From contig DAYL01000024.1 of NCBI GenBank assembly GCA_002508705.1, positions 8,802 through 69,124 on the forward strand: 60,323 bases of DNA, given 5' to 3'. Shown here piece by piece: positions 36,405 to 44,479 of this stretch. Source of the DNA: Methanoculleus sp. UBA374 (GTDB lineage Archaea > Halobacteriota > Methanomicrobia > Methanomicrobiales > Methanoculleaceae). Below the pieces are notes generated by a model. It did not search any database and had not been told where the DNA came from. It was given only the letters and a program-made list of their open reading frames with translations. Position numbers and translations under genes: made by a program. The first letter of the stretch is position 1, and each line of letters starts with the position of its first letter.

Positions 36405-36506
36405 ATGATAAGGTCGTGTAATTACGATAAAAGCATTCCTATAATCCTCAAAAGATGCATCTGCCGTAGTACCGGATTGTTGACTGTTCCGGCGTCGTGG
36501 CGCACC

Positions 36507-37193
36507 TCAGGCCCTCCTGCACTCCGTCACCTCTTCGATCAGCCCGTCCCGCAGGGTGACGACCCGACAGAAGTACTCCTTATGCCAGTCCTCGTGCGAG
36601 ACCATCACGATCGTCTGGTCCAGTTCCTCGTTTAACCGGGCAAAGAGGTCAAGAATGCTCTTCGACGTCTGGCTGTCAAGGTTCGCACAGGGCTCGTCGG
36701 CGAGCAGGATGCTCGGGTTGTTCACGAGCGCCCGGGCTATCGCCACTCGCTGCTGCTCCCCGCCCGAGAGTTCGCTCTGCCGGTGGTTTATCCGGTCGCC
36801 GAGACCGACCCGGCGAAGGATCTCGGTGCTCTTCCCGAGATACTCCTCTTTCTGGTCCCCCCGGACAAGCGACGTCAGGTAAACGTTCTCGAGTGCCGTG
36901 AGTTCGCCGATGAGGGCGTAGTCCTGGAAGACGTAGCCGAGCCGGTTCAGCCGGAACAGGGTCCGCCGGTGATCGGAGAGGGCGAGGACGTCGGTCCCGT
37001 CGATGGTGACGCTGCCGGAGTCGGGGCGGTCGAGGAGTCCGAGGATGTGGAGGAGCGTCGACTTGCCGCTGCCGCTCGCCCCCATAATCCCGACGAACTC
37101 TCCTCTGGCGACTGTGAGCGAGACTCCTCCGAGGGCGCGGACCTTCACTCTCCCCATAGTGTAGACCCGGGTGAGGTCCTCTGCGACGATCAC
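36507..37193 (-). CDS. ABC transporter ATPase (MacB/LolD type)
   Basis: ATP-binding subunit of an FtsX-like exporter. Walker A is GIMGASGSGKSTLLHILGLL, the Q-loop VFQDYALI, the signature ELSGGEQQRVAIARAL and Walker B ILLADEPCANLD, with H-loop VSHEDWHKEY. The 228-residue size and the LGLLDRPDSGSVTIDG motif are typical of MacB/LolD. I start at a GTG (37193) because the long frame upstream overlaps the permease gene and AGGGGG lies upstream; this places it 5 bp after the permease stop. Third gene of a three-gene unit. Confidence 0.92.
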   Translation of the reverse strand: MIVAEDLTRVYTMGRVKVRALGGVSLTVARGEFVGIMGASGSGKSTLLHILGLLDRPDSGSVTIDGTDVLALSDHRRTLFRLNRLGYVFQDYALIGELTALENVYLTSLVRGDQKEEYLGKSTEILRRVGLGDRINHRQSELSGGEQQRVAIARALVNNPSILLADEPCANLDSQTSKSILDLFARLNEELDQTIVMVSHEDWHKEYFCRVVTLRDGLIEEVTECRRA

Positions 37194-37198
37194 CTTTT

Positions 37199-38410
37199 TT
37201 ACCCCCTGATTGCGGAAAGGATGTCTTCCCGGGCGATCTGCCAGGCAGGGATATAGCCGGCCAGCACCGAGACCGCAAAGAGGCTTGCTATGCTCCGGAG
37301 GACGGCCGAGGTTTCCACGACCGGGTAGACCGGACCGCCGGGGAAGACGAGCGGGTATGCGGTCAGATAGGCCGTCATGCCGGCGGCGAGAACGATCCCG
37401 GCCAGAGCCCCGACAGCGGTGATGAAGAGCACCTGGAGGACATAGGAATTGATGATGATCTGCTGGTCGATGCCGATCGCCTTCAAGATCCCGATCTGCC
37501 GCCGCCGGTTCACGGTGTTGATGAAGATCACGATGAAGACCACCACGACGGCGATGATCAGACTGACAAGTGTCGAGATGGTGTTGATGATGTTGAAACT
37601 CTGGATCGCCTGGTCGAGAACCCCCCCGGTCTTCTCCCGGAACGTCCATACCTCCTCCTGGATGCCGTAGGAGAGGAGTTCCCTCTTGTAGCCCTCCTCT
37701 CTGCCGTCCACTTCGGTCTTCACCAGGATCACGGACGCCTGGTCATGAAGCCCGAGCACCTCGCTCGCCTCGTCCCCGGTAACGAAGGCCGCCGTGTCGA
37801 CGCCAAAAGATTGCGTTTCGAAGATCCCCTTCACCCGGTAGGTCCGCGTCTCGTCGTTCGGGTAGGCCACCTCCACCGAGTCCCCGACCATCACTCCTTC
37901 AAGCGATGGGAGACCTCCGCCCTCTTCCCCCTCCCTTCCCGCGAGGATCGCACCCATGACGATGGCGTCGGTATCCCCGTTTGCGAGAAACTCCCCCTCG
38001 GTCATGAAGTCGGCGATCCTCGTCGTCGACCGCTCGTCTTCCGGGGTTATGCCGTAGAGCGTGCTTGCGGTGTTGCTGCCCCGGTAGAAGAGGGTTACTC
38101 CGACGGCTATCCGGGGCGACGTGCCGATGATCCCCGGGACCCGCTCGATCTTCTTCTGGAGACCGGTCACGCCGCCGATGTATTGACTGCCCTCCCGGGG
38201 TTCGACAACGATGTTGCCGAGATCGAAGTCGATCGACTGGGTGTTGAAGGTCTCGACGACCCCGGAGATGATGGAGGGAAGGAAAATCAGGTTCACGAAG
38301 ATGAGGGCTATGATCATGATGGTGAGGGCGAGGGTCCCCGTGTTCCCGCGCTCTATGGTTTTCCACGCCAGGAATGCAGAAACCTTGAGGCCTGCAAACA
38401 CAGCGGTCAT
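37199..38410 (-). CDS. FtsX/MacB-like ABC permease
   Basis: Membrane subunit with the FtsX topology. An N-terminal helix (TLALTIMIIALIFVNLIFLPSI-like region near residues 25-50) is followed by a large extracellular MacB-PCD domain (about 60-270). Three C-terminal helices follow, including the coupling motif NRRRQIGILKAIGI. 403 residues. The start overlaps the stop of the CARDB-like gene by four bases. Such systems usually export lipids, lipoproteins or peptides, or transmit mechanical force rather than transport; the substrate is unknown. Confidence 0.9.
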   Translation of the reverse strand: MTAVFAGLKVSAFLAWKTIERGNTGTLALTIMIIALIFVNLIFLPSIISGVVETFNTQSIDFDLGNIVVEPREGSQYIGGVTGLQKKIERVPGIIGTSPRIAVGVTLFYRGSNTASTLYGITPEDERSTTRIADFMTEGEFLANGDTDAIVMGAILAGREGEEGGGLPSLEGVMVGDSVEVAYPNDETRTYRVKGIFETQSFGVDTAAFVTGDEASEVLGLHDQASVILVKTEVDGREEGYKRELLSYGIQEEVWTFREKTGGVLDQAIQSFNIINTISTLVSLIIAVVVVFIVIFINTVNRRRQIGILKAIGIDQQIIINSYVLQVLFITAVGALAGIVLAAGMTAYLTAYPLVFPGGPVYPVVETSAVLRSIASLFAVSVLAGYIPAWQIAREDILSAIRG

Positions 38411-39651
38411 TCCTCCTTTCGCCTACGGTACCAGAGGACCGTGACTGCAACGACGGCAATGAGGGCGGCTGCCGCGACAGCGATCACCGAAAAGGGGTTT
38501 GATTCTGCAACAACAACCTGCAGGGCCTGGCGGATTGTGTGCGCCCCGTAGTCGTCGGTATACTGAACAATGAGGGTGTAGTCGAATACCCCCGCTTCAT
38601 CGGTCTGCAGGGTGAAGACAGCGGGACCGTCGTTTCCGGGTTCAATCGTCCCGAGGAACGCCTCTTTTGAACCCGGGAGCGAGAGGTTCTCGACGGTTGC
38701 CCGGACCGACTCTGCGTCCGCCGTCCCCGTGTTCTCCAGCCGGATCGTCAGGTCTACCGGATCTCCGGCGACGATCCGGGAGGGTTCGGTCCTGATGGAG
38801 GCGAGACCTATCTCGGCGCGGCCGACGATGGGGACACCTATCGTCGCCGCCTGCCGGAACGCCGCCATGTCGGCACTCCGGTAGTCGACGATGACCGGGA
38901 TCGGCGTAAGTCCGAGCGGGGCGTTGGTGTCGGTATCGAAGGTCAGGTTCAGCACCGCCGCTCCCCCTGCTTCAAGTTCGGGGATGTAGTAGTTCTCCGA
39001 GTTTTTCGGGGTGATCGCCCCGGAGGTTACGTTGATGTTGACGGCGACGTCTCGTGCGCTCGCCCGGCCGTCGTTATGAAGCGTGAGCGTGACGTTGAAG
39101 GGGGAACCGGGATCGACGGATTCCGGGACGGTCCTCTCCACCCTGAGCGCGGGCTTTTTGGCCAGGGCGTACGCCGAGTTGACGTTCACCGGTATCGGGT
39201 AGCGCACGCCGGCTCCATCCCGCACCCGGACCCAGACCTCGGGGAAGTAGATCCCCTCCTCTCCCGGGGCGCGTATCCGGAAGGTGAGCGGAAAAGACTG
39301 GCCGGGACCGATCTCGCCGATATCCTGGAAGCTCCCGGTCAGGACATCGATCCCTTCACTCACGAGGAGCGCGTTCTCGATGTAGGCGTTTTCCGGCGTC
39401 TCCGGCGATCTGTTCGTCTCACCGGTCCCGGGGTCCACCCGGATATCGACCGGCGACCCAGCGGCGGCAGGAACGGTACTCGACAGGACCACCGTGATCG
39501 TCCCTTCGTCTCCGGGCATCAGGACAGCGGGGGTGACGGTGTAGTTGGAGACGAACACCGTTGGGGCCTGTGCAGTTGCTATTGCCGGGACGAGCACCAG
39601 GACGACAATGAGTGCGCTTGCGACAACACCGCCTGCCCGCCTCTTTACCAT
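38407..39651 (-). CDS. CARDB-like exported adaptor of the ABC system
   Basis: Exported protein of about 414 residues with a signal peptide (VVASALIVVLVLVPAIATAQ) and a C-terminal membrane helix (FSVIAVAAAALIAVVAVTVLWY) followed by RRRKEE. Between them are three or four Ig-like/CARDB repeats, as in VTPAVLMPGDEGTITVVLS, VDPGSPFNVTLTLHNDGRAS and VAGDPVDLTIRLENTGTADA. This resembles COG1361-type S-layer-domain proteins that accompany archaeal MacB/FtsX pairs. I start at 39651 (residues before it are not signal-like). It leads the operon with the permease and ATPase; it may capture substrate outside the cell. Confidence 0.82.
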   Translation of the reverse strand: MVKRRAGGVVASALIVVLVLVPAIATAQAPTVFVSNYTVTPAVLMPGDEGTITVVLSSTVPAAAGSPVDIRVDPGTGETNRSPETPENAYIENALLVSEGIDVLTGSFQDIGEIGPGQSFPLTFRIRAPGEEGIYFPEVWVRVRDGAGVRYPIPVNVNSAYALAKKPALRVERTVPESVDPGSPFNVTLTLHNDGRASARDVAVNINVTSGAITPKNSENYYIPELEAGGAAVLNLTFDTDTNAPLGLTPIPVIVDYRSADMAAFRQAATIGVPIVGRAEIGLASIRTEPSRIVAGDPVDLTIRLENTGTADAESVRATVENLSLPGSKEAFLGTIEPGNDGPAVFTLQTDEAGVFDYTLIVQYTDDYGAHTIRQALQVVVAESNPFSVIAVAAAALIAVVAVTVLWYRRRKEE

Positions 39652-40122
39652 GCCCCCCCGGACGCAAGCCCCGGACTTTGAGACCATCTCGTTTCTCTCC
39701 CGGACCAGACCCTCTGGAACTCAAGAATCCCGATGCTTATATTTATCCATTGTGCCCGATCAAACCTCGAACCCGGGCGGCACGATGGGACGGTATGGCC
39801 GAAACCATTTTTATTACAGATATAGTATATTGTCATTGAGATATGGGGGGTCAGCAGGATCGGTTGACCGGACGAGTCGGCACCATGCCTCCATTCAAGG
39901 TGCAACGCTCTATACGTCTTATAACCTGGGTTTCATAGCGTCGTGCTGCTGCCTCTCCGTTCTCACCAATCCGTCTATTGCGTTTTTTTGCTGTTGCATA
40001 GCCACTCCCGGCGGGAGGGGACCGCACGGTTATCCGGAGGCGACCTGGAACAGCCTTCCGGTCGTGAGCTGTCTTTATGCTCCCCGGCGGTATACCCGGC
40101 CACGTTACGAGGGGGAGAAGAG
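39652..40122. other. Intergenic/promoter region left of the small ORF
   Basis: About 470 bp. A minus-strand TATA element (GATAAATATAAG, about 39736-39747) serves the CARDB-like gene with a leader of some 65 nt. AT-rich plus-strand sequence lies at 39807-39840. A frame overlapping the next small gene is open but lacks support as an extension. A CTCCC/GGGAG hairpin sits near 40003-40015. Confidence 0.4.
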
Positions 40123-40323
40123 ATGGAGACGACCCAATGGCTGGTGACGCTGACGTTCCGGGTGACGGTAAGCGGTGTTCGGTCGAAGGACGATTCGGTG
40201 GCGGTAGGACTGGAGCAACTCAAGCAGGAACTCTGCAGCGGGGAAGACATCCCGATGGAGGCGAGTGTCCGACGGATCACGAACCTGGTCGAGGAAGAGC
40301 CGGTCTTCGGTATAAAGTGGTGA
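40123..40323 (+). CDS. Small conserved-looking protein, unknown function
   Basis: 66 residues, METTQWLVTLTFRVTVSG through EPVFGIKW. GGAG lies five bases before the ATG, which supports this start over the longer frame. The sequence looks like a compact alpha/beta domain with charged helix VGLEQLKQELCSGEDI. I do not recognise a family. It lies 74 bp before the 2H phosphoesterase gene on the same strand. Confidence 0.6.
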   Translation: METTQWLVTLTFRVTVSGVRSKDDSVAVGLEQLKQELCSGEDIPMEASVRRITNLVEEEPVFGIKW

Positions 40324-40396
40324 GTGAAAAGTCGGCACCGGGGTGTCGGTCTCCGGAGGAAACCCTTTTTTACCCCTGCCGCCAGATCGGCCCCTT

Positions 40397-41059
40397 ATGC
40401 ATGAACTTCCCGATACAGTCGCCCTCGATGTCGTTCTCCTGCCGCCGGGACCGGTCATGGATATGGCGATCGGCGCCAACCGGACCCTGCTCGCCGGCAA
40501 CCCCGGCGGGGGCATACGCCTCGACCGGGAGAACTCTCTCCCGCACATCTCGGTCGCGATGTTCCCGGCGAGGCGGGAGGACCTCCCGGAGATAACCGCG
40601 AAGATCGGTCGGATTACCCGGCAATGCTCCCCCATGGCCCTGGCCGCCGATACGGTCGCAAAACACCGGACGAAGACGGGGAAGACGGTCTCCACGTTTC
40701 ACATCCTCCGGACGGAAGTCCTCCAGCTCTTTCATAAGACCGTGATGAACACCGTAACGTCCCGTTCGGCGCCTCCGGCCGGGCCTCCGATGTTTGCAGA
40801 GGAGGTGTCTGCACTATCTGTTGACTGCTTCCTTCGGTTCCCGAAGACCGCCGCGTACGAGCGCTACTCTCCGCATATCACGGTGGGGTTCGGCGACCTC
40901 CCGGAGATGATCCCCGGGATCGACTTCCCGGTCCGGTTCAAGGTGACGCGGGCCGCCGTCTGCCATCTCGGCGGCCACTGCACCTGCCGACGAGTTCTCG
41001 CTGAATTCAGTCTCGGGGCCCGGGCGCCCGCCGTCCGCGGCGGGGCGATCCGCCGCTAG
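40397..41059 (+). CDS. 2H phosphoesterase (LigT/2'-5' RNA ligase-like)
   Basis: Member of the 2H superfamily with two HxS/T motifs: LPHISVAMF near residue 55 and YSPHITVGFG near residue 157. Paired histidines make the active site for cyclic phosphate or RNA ends. About 220 residues. The ATG at 40397 fits the family start better than the frame's first Met. The C-terminal VCHLGGHCTCRRVLAEF holds cysteines that may bind metal. Substrate unknown; tRNA splicing ends and cyclic nucleotides are both known for the superfamily. Confidence 0.75.
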   Translation: MHELPDTVALDVVLLPPGPVMDMAIGANRTLLAGNPGGGIRLDRENSLPHISVAMFPARREDLPEITAKIGRITRQCSPMALAADTVAKHRTKTGKTVSTFHILRTEVLQLFHKTVMNTVTSRSAPPAGPPMFAEEVSALSVDCFLRFPKTAAYERYSPHITVGFGDLPEMIPGIDFPVRFKVTRAAVCHLGGHCTCRRVLAEFSLGARAPAVRGGAIRR

Positions 41060-41103
41060 ACGGTGTGTTACGGCGCCTCCCGGAGCACTCCCTGTTTCTG
41101 GTT

Positions 41104-41142
41104 GATCCCGGGGAGGAAAGGCTTTTCTTTCTCCCGGGGATC
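41104..41142 (+). promoter_or_regulatory. Hairpin just before the SRPBCC gene
   Basis: Arms 41104-41115 and 41131-41142 pair at 11 of 12 positions (one G-G mismatch) around a 15-base loop. The next bases carry the GGAG ribosome binding site of the SRPBCC gene. It could end transcription of the phosphoesterase gene or mask translation of the next gene. Confidence 0.45.
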
Positions 41143-41152
41143 AGGAGAGAGC

Positions 41153-41629
41153 ATGACCGCCCCCTCCAGGGTCCTGGTCCGGGAAGTTCGGGCCGAGACC
41201 GTCATTGCCGCACCGCCCGCGGTCGTCTGGCGTGTACTGACCGACTTTGCCTCTTACCCCGCGTGGAACCCGTTCATCCGGTCGATTGAGGGGAAACCCT
41301 GGGTGGGAACGCGCCTCTCGGTCGAGATCCGGCCTCCGGAACGGGGGAGCATGCGGTTTCGGCCGACGGTGCTGCGGGTCGCAAAAGACCGAGAACTCCG
41401 ATGGATCGGCCGGGTCCTGATCGCGGGGCTTTTTGACGGCGAACACCGGTTCACCATTGTCCGGGAGGGTGACGGGTCCCGGTTCATCCAGGCCGAAGTC
41501 TTCACCGGGCTGCTGGTGCCCGTCTTCGACCTCACCGGCAGCTTCCGGGCGACCGGTCAGGGTTTTCTGCTCATGAATCAGGCACTCAAGGAGCGAGCAG
41601 AGCGAGCCGCCTCCGGGAGACCGTCGTAA
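41153..41629 (+). CDS. SRPBCC (polyketide cyclase-like) protein
   Basis: 158-residue START/Bet v1-fold protein. The family pattern is ETVIAAPPAVVWRVLTDFASYPAWNPFIRSI, with later VGTRLSVEIRPPERGSM, LRWIGRVLIAGLFDGEHRF and the helix GFLLMNQALKERAERAA. It probably binds a hydrophobic ligand; function unknown. GGAG is five bases before the ATG. Its 3' end has a diverged partial copy 2.7 kb downstream, beyond the TetR cassette. Confidence 0.8.
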   Translation: MTAPSRVLVREVRAETVIAAPPAVVWRVLTDFASYPAWNPFIRSIEGKPWVGTRLSVEIRPPERGSMRFRPTVLRVAKDRELRWIGRVLIAGLFDGEHRFTIVREGDGSRFIQAEVFTGLLVPVFDLTGSFRATGQGFLLMNQALKERAERAASGRPS

Positions 41630-41763
41630 CCGCGACATCCCCGGGCGGGTGCCGCCCATGAGGTTGATGGTCTCCGGGGACAACGCGGCCCTCATCGCTC
41701 ACGGTTTCCTTATGGAACCCATATTGCAGTACATTTTTTTCGGCTGGAGATTGCGGCGTCAAT

Positions 41764-41789
41764 TGACTGAGTAGTCACTTATTTAAGTG
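41764..41789. promoter_or_regulatory. TetR operator and TATA-like palindrome
   Basis: TGACT-GAGT-AGTCA (41764-41777) is an inverted repeat of TetR-operator style. CACTTA-TT-TAAGTG (41776-41789) overlaps it by two bases and contains the TATA-like TTATTTAAG. Together they sit about 60-80 bp before the TetR start, so self-repression is likely. Confidence 0.6.
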
Positions 41790-41845
41790 GGGAAGTGAAG
41801 ATAGTATTGGGTTCCCTGAAATATCGGGGAGACGGAGACAACCGT

Positions 41846-42457
41846 ATGAGCCGGCCCGTATCGGAAGAAAAACGGAAGGCGTTGATGGAGGCAGCGATCG
41901 ATCTCTTCTCGATCCAGGGATTTCATGCAACACCGACCCAGCAGATCTCGGACCGTGCCGGAGTCTCGGCAGGAACCCTCTTCCGGTACTTCCGGACGAA
42001 AGAAGATCTGATCGATGCACTCTACTCCTCCATCCACCGGGCACTCGCCGATGTGGTGGACGAGGCTATTCGTCCGGGAACCCCTGTGGAAGAACAGATC
42101 AAAAATGTCAAACGACAGGTGCTTCACTGGATGTTTGAACATCCGAAACAGGCCCTCTTCTTCGAACGGTTCGCCTCCTCCCCGAATATCACAAACAAGG
42201 CAAAAGAGAAGATATCCTTCCATCTCTCTGCCCTCGATGAACTCTACCAGAGAGGTATCTCCCGGGGAATACTGACAGGAATCAACAGAGAGGTGTTTCT
42301 GGCGAACTTCTGGTGCCCGAACTTCATGCTCATTCACCTGTATCTCTTCGGCAGATTGCAGAGCGGCGTCGAAGAGACTATTGAACAGGCGGTTGCCTCA
42401 ATGTGGTCCGGAATGGCGCAGAAGGAGGGAGACTGCAGGGTCCGGCAGGGAACATAG
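41846..42457 (+). CDS. TetR/AcrR family regulator
   Basis: 203-residue repressor. The HTH is RKALMEAAIDLFSIQGFHATPTQQISDRAGVSAGTLFRYFRTKEDL, a textbook TetR N-terminal domain (residues about 8-55). The C-terminal ligand domain is helical (EQIKNVKRQVLHWMF ... HLSALDELYQRGISRG ... ANFWCPNFMLIHLYLFG). I start at 41846; the upstream extension is not conserved-looking. GGAG sits eight bases before. Palindromes upstream suggest autoregulation, and the UbiA-glycosyltransferase pair on the same strand is the probable target. Confidence 0.9.
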   Translation: MSRPVSEEKRKALMEAAIDLFSIQGFHATPTQQISDRAGVSAGTLFRYFRTKEDLIDALYSSIHRALADVVDEAIRPGTPVEEQIKNVKRQVLHWMFEHPKQALFFERFASSPNITNKAKEKISFHLSALDELYQRGISRGILTGINREVFLANFWCPNFMLIHLYLFGRLQSGVEETIEQAVASMWSGMAQKEGDCRVRQGT

Positions 42458-42579
42458 AATCGCAATCGAGAGCGGCTCCACGGTCATCCGCCGGCGTCAA
42501 CCGGTTTTCCGGGATTGACAGAGCAGGATACCCGGCGTACTACCCGATCGTAATCGTTTACACGAGGAGACATACGGCT

Positions 42580-43419
42580 ATGGACAAACTACAGGGATAC
42601 AGGAGAATGCTCCGCATAGGAGACTGGGTCAAGTTTTATCCGCTCTTTCCGCTTGCCGGGGCTTTCATCGCCGCAGGCCTCTCATCCGGCCTCATCGCGG
42701 TTTTTGCCCTCTTCTTCTGCGTCACCGCATATGGATTCGTGATCAATAATCTGTACGATGCAGAGATTGACAAACGCCATCCAGGGAAGACAAAGCAGGG
42801 GAAAAATCCGTTTGCCGACGGATCGATATCGAAGAGAGAGGTCGTCGGCATGTGCGCGGCACTCGTAGGAATACCGCTTCTTGCCTCCCTCACCATATCG
42901 GGCACCGGATTCATCTTCATCCTTCTCTGTCTGATTGCCCTGACGCTCTATTCGGCACCACCTATCAGGTTCAAGGATCGGTTTGCAGCGGATATCGTCT
43001 GCCACGGCGTGATGTTCGGCGGACTGCCGTTTCTCGCGGGATATACCCTTGCAGGAGGCGCAATCGCCGAATTTCTCTCCCTCCCCATAGCATCGGCCCT
43101 TGTCTGCACCTTACTCTGTTGCGAAGCGCTGATTATCCACGAAATTCTGGACTATCATGACGACCTGGGGACTACCCGCACCACTATTGTCGGCATCGGC
43201 CTGAGAAACGGAGTTTTCCTCCTCGGCATTACCGCCGTACTCTCCGTTGTGGCGTTTGAGTTGATCTCATGGTGGTTTGCGATCGACGTTGGCGCAACTG
43301 CCGTCATGGTTACCTTCCTCATCGGTTATCCGATCTACGGCTGCCGAACATTACTGATTCCGGCCGCTGGAAGGGGCTACCGTACGCTCATGAACAACCA
43401 CCTGTCTCGCACCCGTTGA
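42580..43419 (+). CDS. UbiA-family prenyltransferase
   Basis: Polytopic membrane enzyme of 279 residues moving a polyprenyl group onto an acceptor. The two Asp-rich motifs are NNLYDAEIDKRHPGKTK (NDxxD-like, about residue 65) and IIHEILDYHDDLGTTRTTI (about residue 190). Seven to nine hydrophobic helices fill the rest, beginning FYPLFPLAGAFIAAG. The start at 42580 is 122 bp after TetR ends, with AGGAG 11 bases upstream. It is a paralogue type distinct by neighbours from the core lipid gene (digeranylgeranylglyceryl phosphate synthase). Coupled by context to the glycosyltransferase 5 bp downstream. Confidence 0.87.
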   Translation: MDKLQGYRRMLRIGDWVKFYPLFPLAGAFIAAGLSSGLIAVFALFFCVTAYGFVINNLYDAEIDKRHPGKTKQGKNPFADGSISKREVVGMCAALVGIPLLASLTISGTGFIFILLCLIALTLYSAPPIRFKDRFAADIVCHGVMFGGLPFLAGYTLAGGAIAEFLSLPIASALVCTLLCCEALIIHEILDYHDDLGTTRTTIVGIGLRNGVFLLGITAVLSVVAFELISWWFAIDVGATAVMVTFLIGYPIYGCRTLLIPAAGRGYRTLMNNHLSRTR

Positions 43420-43424
43420 TCGCT

Positions 43425-44213
43425 ATGATATCGGTAATCGTTCCTGCACTCAATGAAGAGGCGACCATTCTCGACTGTCTGGAGTCGCTTGTAGCCCAGA
43501 GCATTCCGCGAGGGACCTATGAGATCATCGTTGTCGACGGGGGATCGTCGGACCGCACCCGTGAGTACGCTAAACCTGTTGCCGACCGGGTTATCTCCCA
43601 GAAGCGAGCCGGGATCGGCGGTGCCCGCGGAGACGGGGCTGAAGCGGGGAACGGTGATATCCTGGTGTTCACGGACGCAGATACGCGCCATCCCCCTGCC
43701 TGGCTGGAGACGATACAGGAAGTACTTACGGTCGGCGGATACGATGTCTGCACGGGGCCGGTCAGATTTTATGACCCGACTTTTCGTTCGTGCCTCATAC
43801 GGGGATGGCGGCAATACTACCTTCTGCTCCATCCATTTGGTTTCTACTGGCTTATAGGGTCCAATTTTGCAGTAAAAAAAGATGTGTACATCAGGGCGGG
43901 CGGTCACCGGGATATATCAATCCTGGAGGATTACGATCTCTCTCTGCGCCTCTTCGATGCTCACGCCGAATGCATCTATGATCGCCGCATTGTGGCCCTT
44001 ACCTCTGCGCGTCGGATGAAGAGTATCCTCGGATATGCAGAACTCTACCTCACCGGGTATTATCATTACCACGTCACCGGGCGCGCTGAAGGTCTCCTGA
44101 AGTATCCGTATTCGGGTACCATCGCCCTTCGGCGGTCTGCACTATCCAATGACCTGAAATCAGCCCTAAAGAAGATCAACAATGCCTGGGGTAAGGTCAT
44201 CGGATACGGATAA
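43425..44213 (+). CDS. Family 2 glycosyltransferase of the TetR cassette
   Basis: 262-residue GT-A enzyme: VSIVPALNEEATILDCLESL-like start (ISVIVPALNEEATI), VVDGGSSDRT, and the DxD motif VFTDADTRHPP. LGSNFAVKK-type text WLIGSNFAVKKDVY precedes ILEDYDLSLRLF, the catalytic ED. C-terminal hydrophobic residues are weak, so it is probably peripheral. It starts 5 bp after the UbiA stop and is likely translated with it. Inferred role: adds a sugar to the prenylated product, for example a glycolipid or glycosylated quinone-like compound. Confidence 0.87.
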   Translation: MISVIVPALNEEATILDCLESLVAQSIPRGTYEIIVVDGGSSDRTREYAKPVADRVISQKRAGIGGARGDGAEAGNGDILVFTDADTRHPPAWLETIQEVLTVGGYDVCTGPVRFYDPTFRSCLIRGWRQYYLLLHPFGFYWLIGSNFAVKKDVYIRAGGHRDISILEDYDLSLRLFDAHAECIYDRRIVALTSARRMKSILGYAELYLTGYYHYHVTGRAEGLLKYPYSGTIALRRSALSNDLKSALKKINNAWGKVIGYG

Positions 44214-44284
44214 GGAGAATCTGGTTGGTATACCGAAGACATTTTTTTCTGAACGATGACGGCGTTTGGGCGCGGTTGTCCGGA

Positions 44285-44341
44285 ATGAACCGGGCACTCA
44301 GGGAGCGGGTGAAGCGGCTCGCCGTCGGGAAACTTTCTTAA
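44285..44341 (+). pseudogene. C-terminal relic of a second SRPBCC gene
   Basis: Reads MNRALRERVKRLAVGKLS then stop, aligning without gaps to the end of the intact SRPBCC protein, MNQALKERAERAASGRPS then stop. I count 41 of 57 matching bases by hand. No SRPBCC sequence is recognisable before it, so this is only the tail of a lost paralogue. It lies just after the TetR-UbiA-GT2 cassette. Confidence 0.6.
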
Positions 44342-44479
44342 CTACGACGATCCCAGTATCTGCATGGACCCGATCACGGTCGGAACTGCGTTCCGGAGGC
44401 CCTTCCTCTCCGTCGCCCCGGGGACGGCGACGATACCGGCCGTCTCCCGGGCCCGGCCCCCTCTTGCGGAGTGGTACGC

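Noticed and set aside
36507..37649. Long N-terminal extension of the ABC ATPase
   Set aside because: The first 150 residues are antisense-like filler overlapping the permease; a GTG with a binding site gives a standard-length ATPase.
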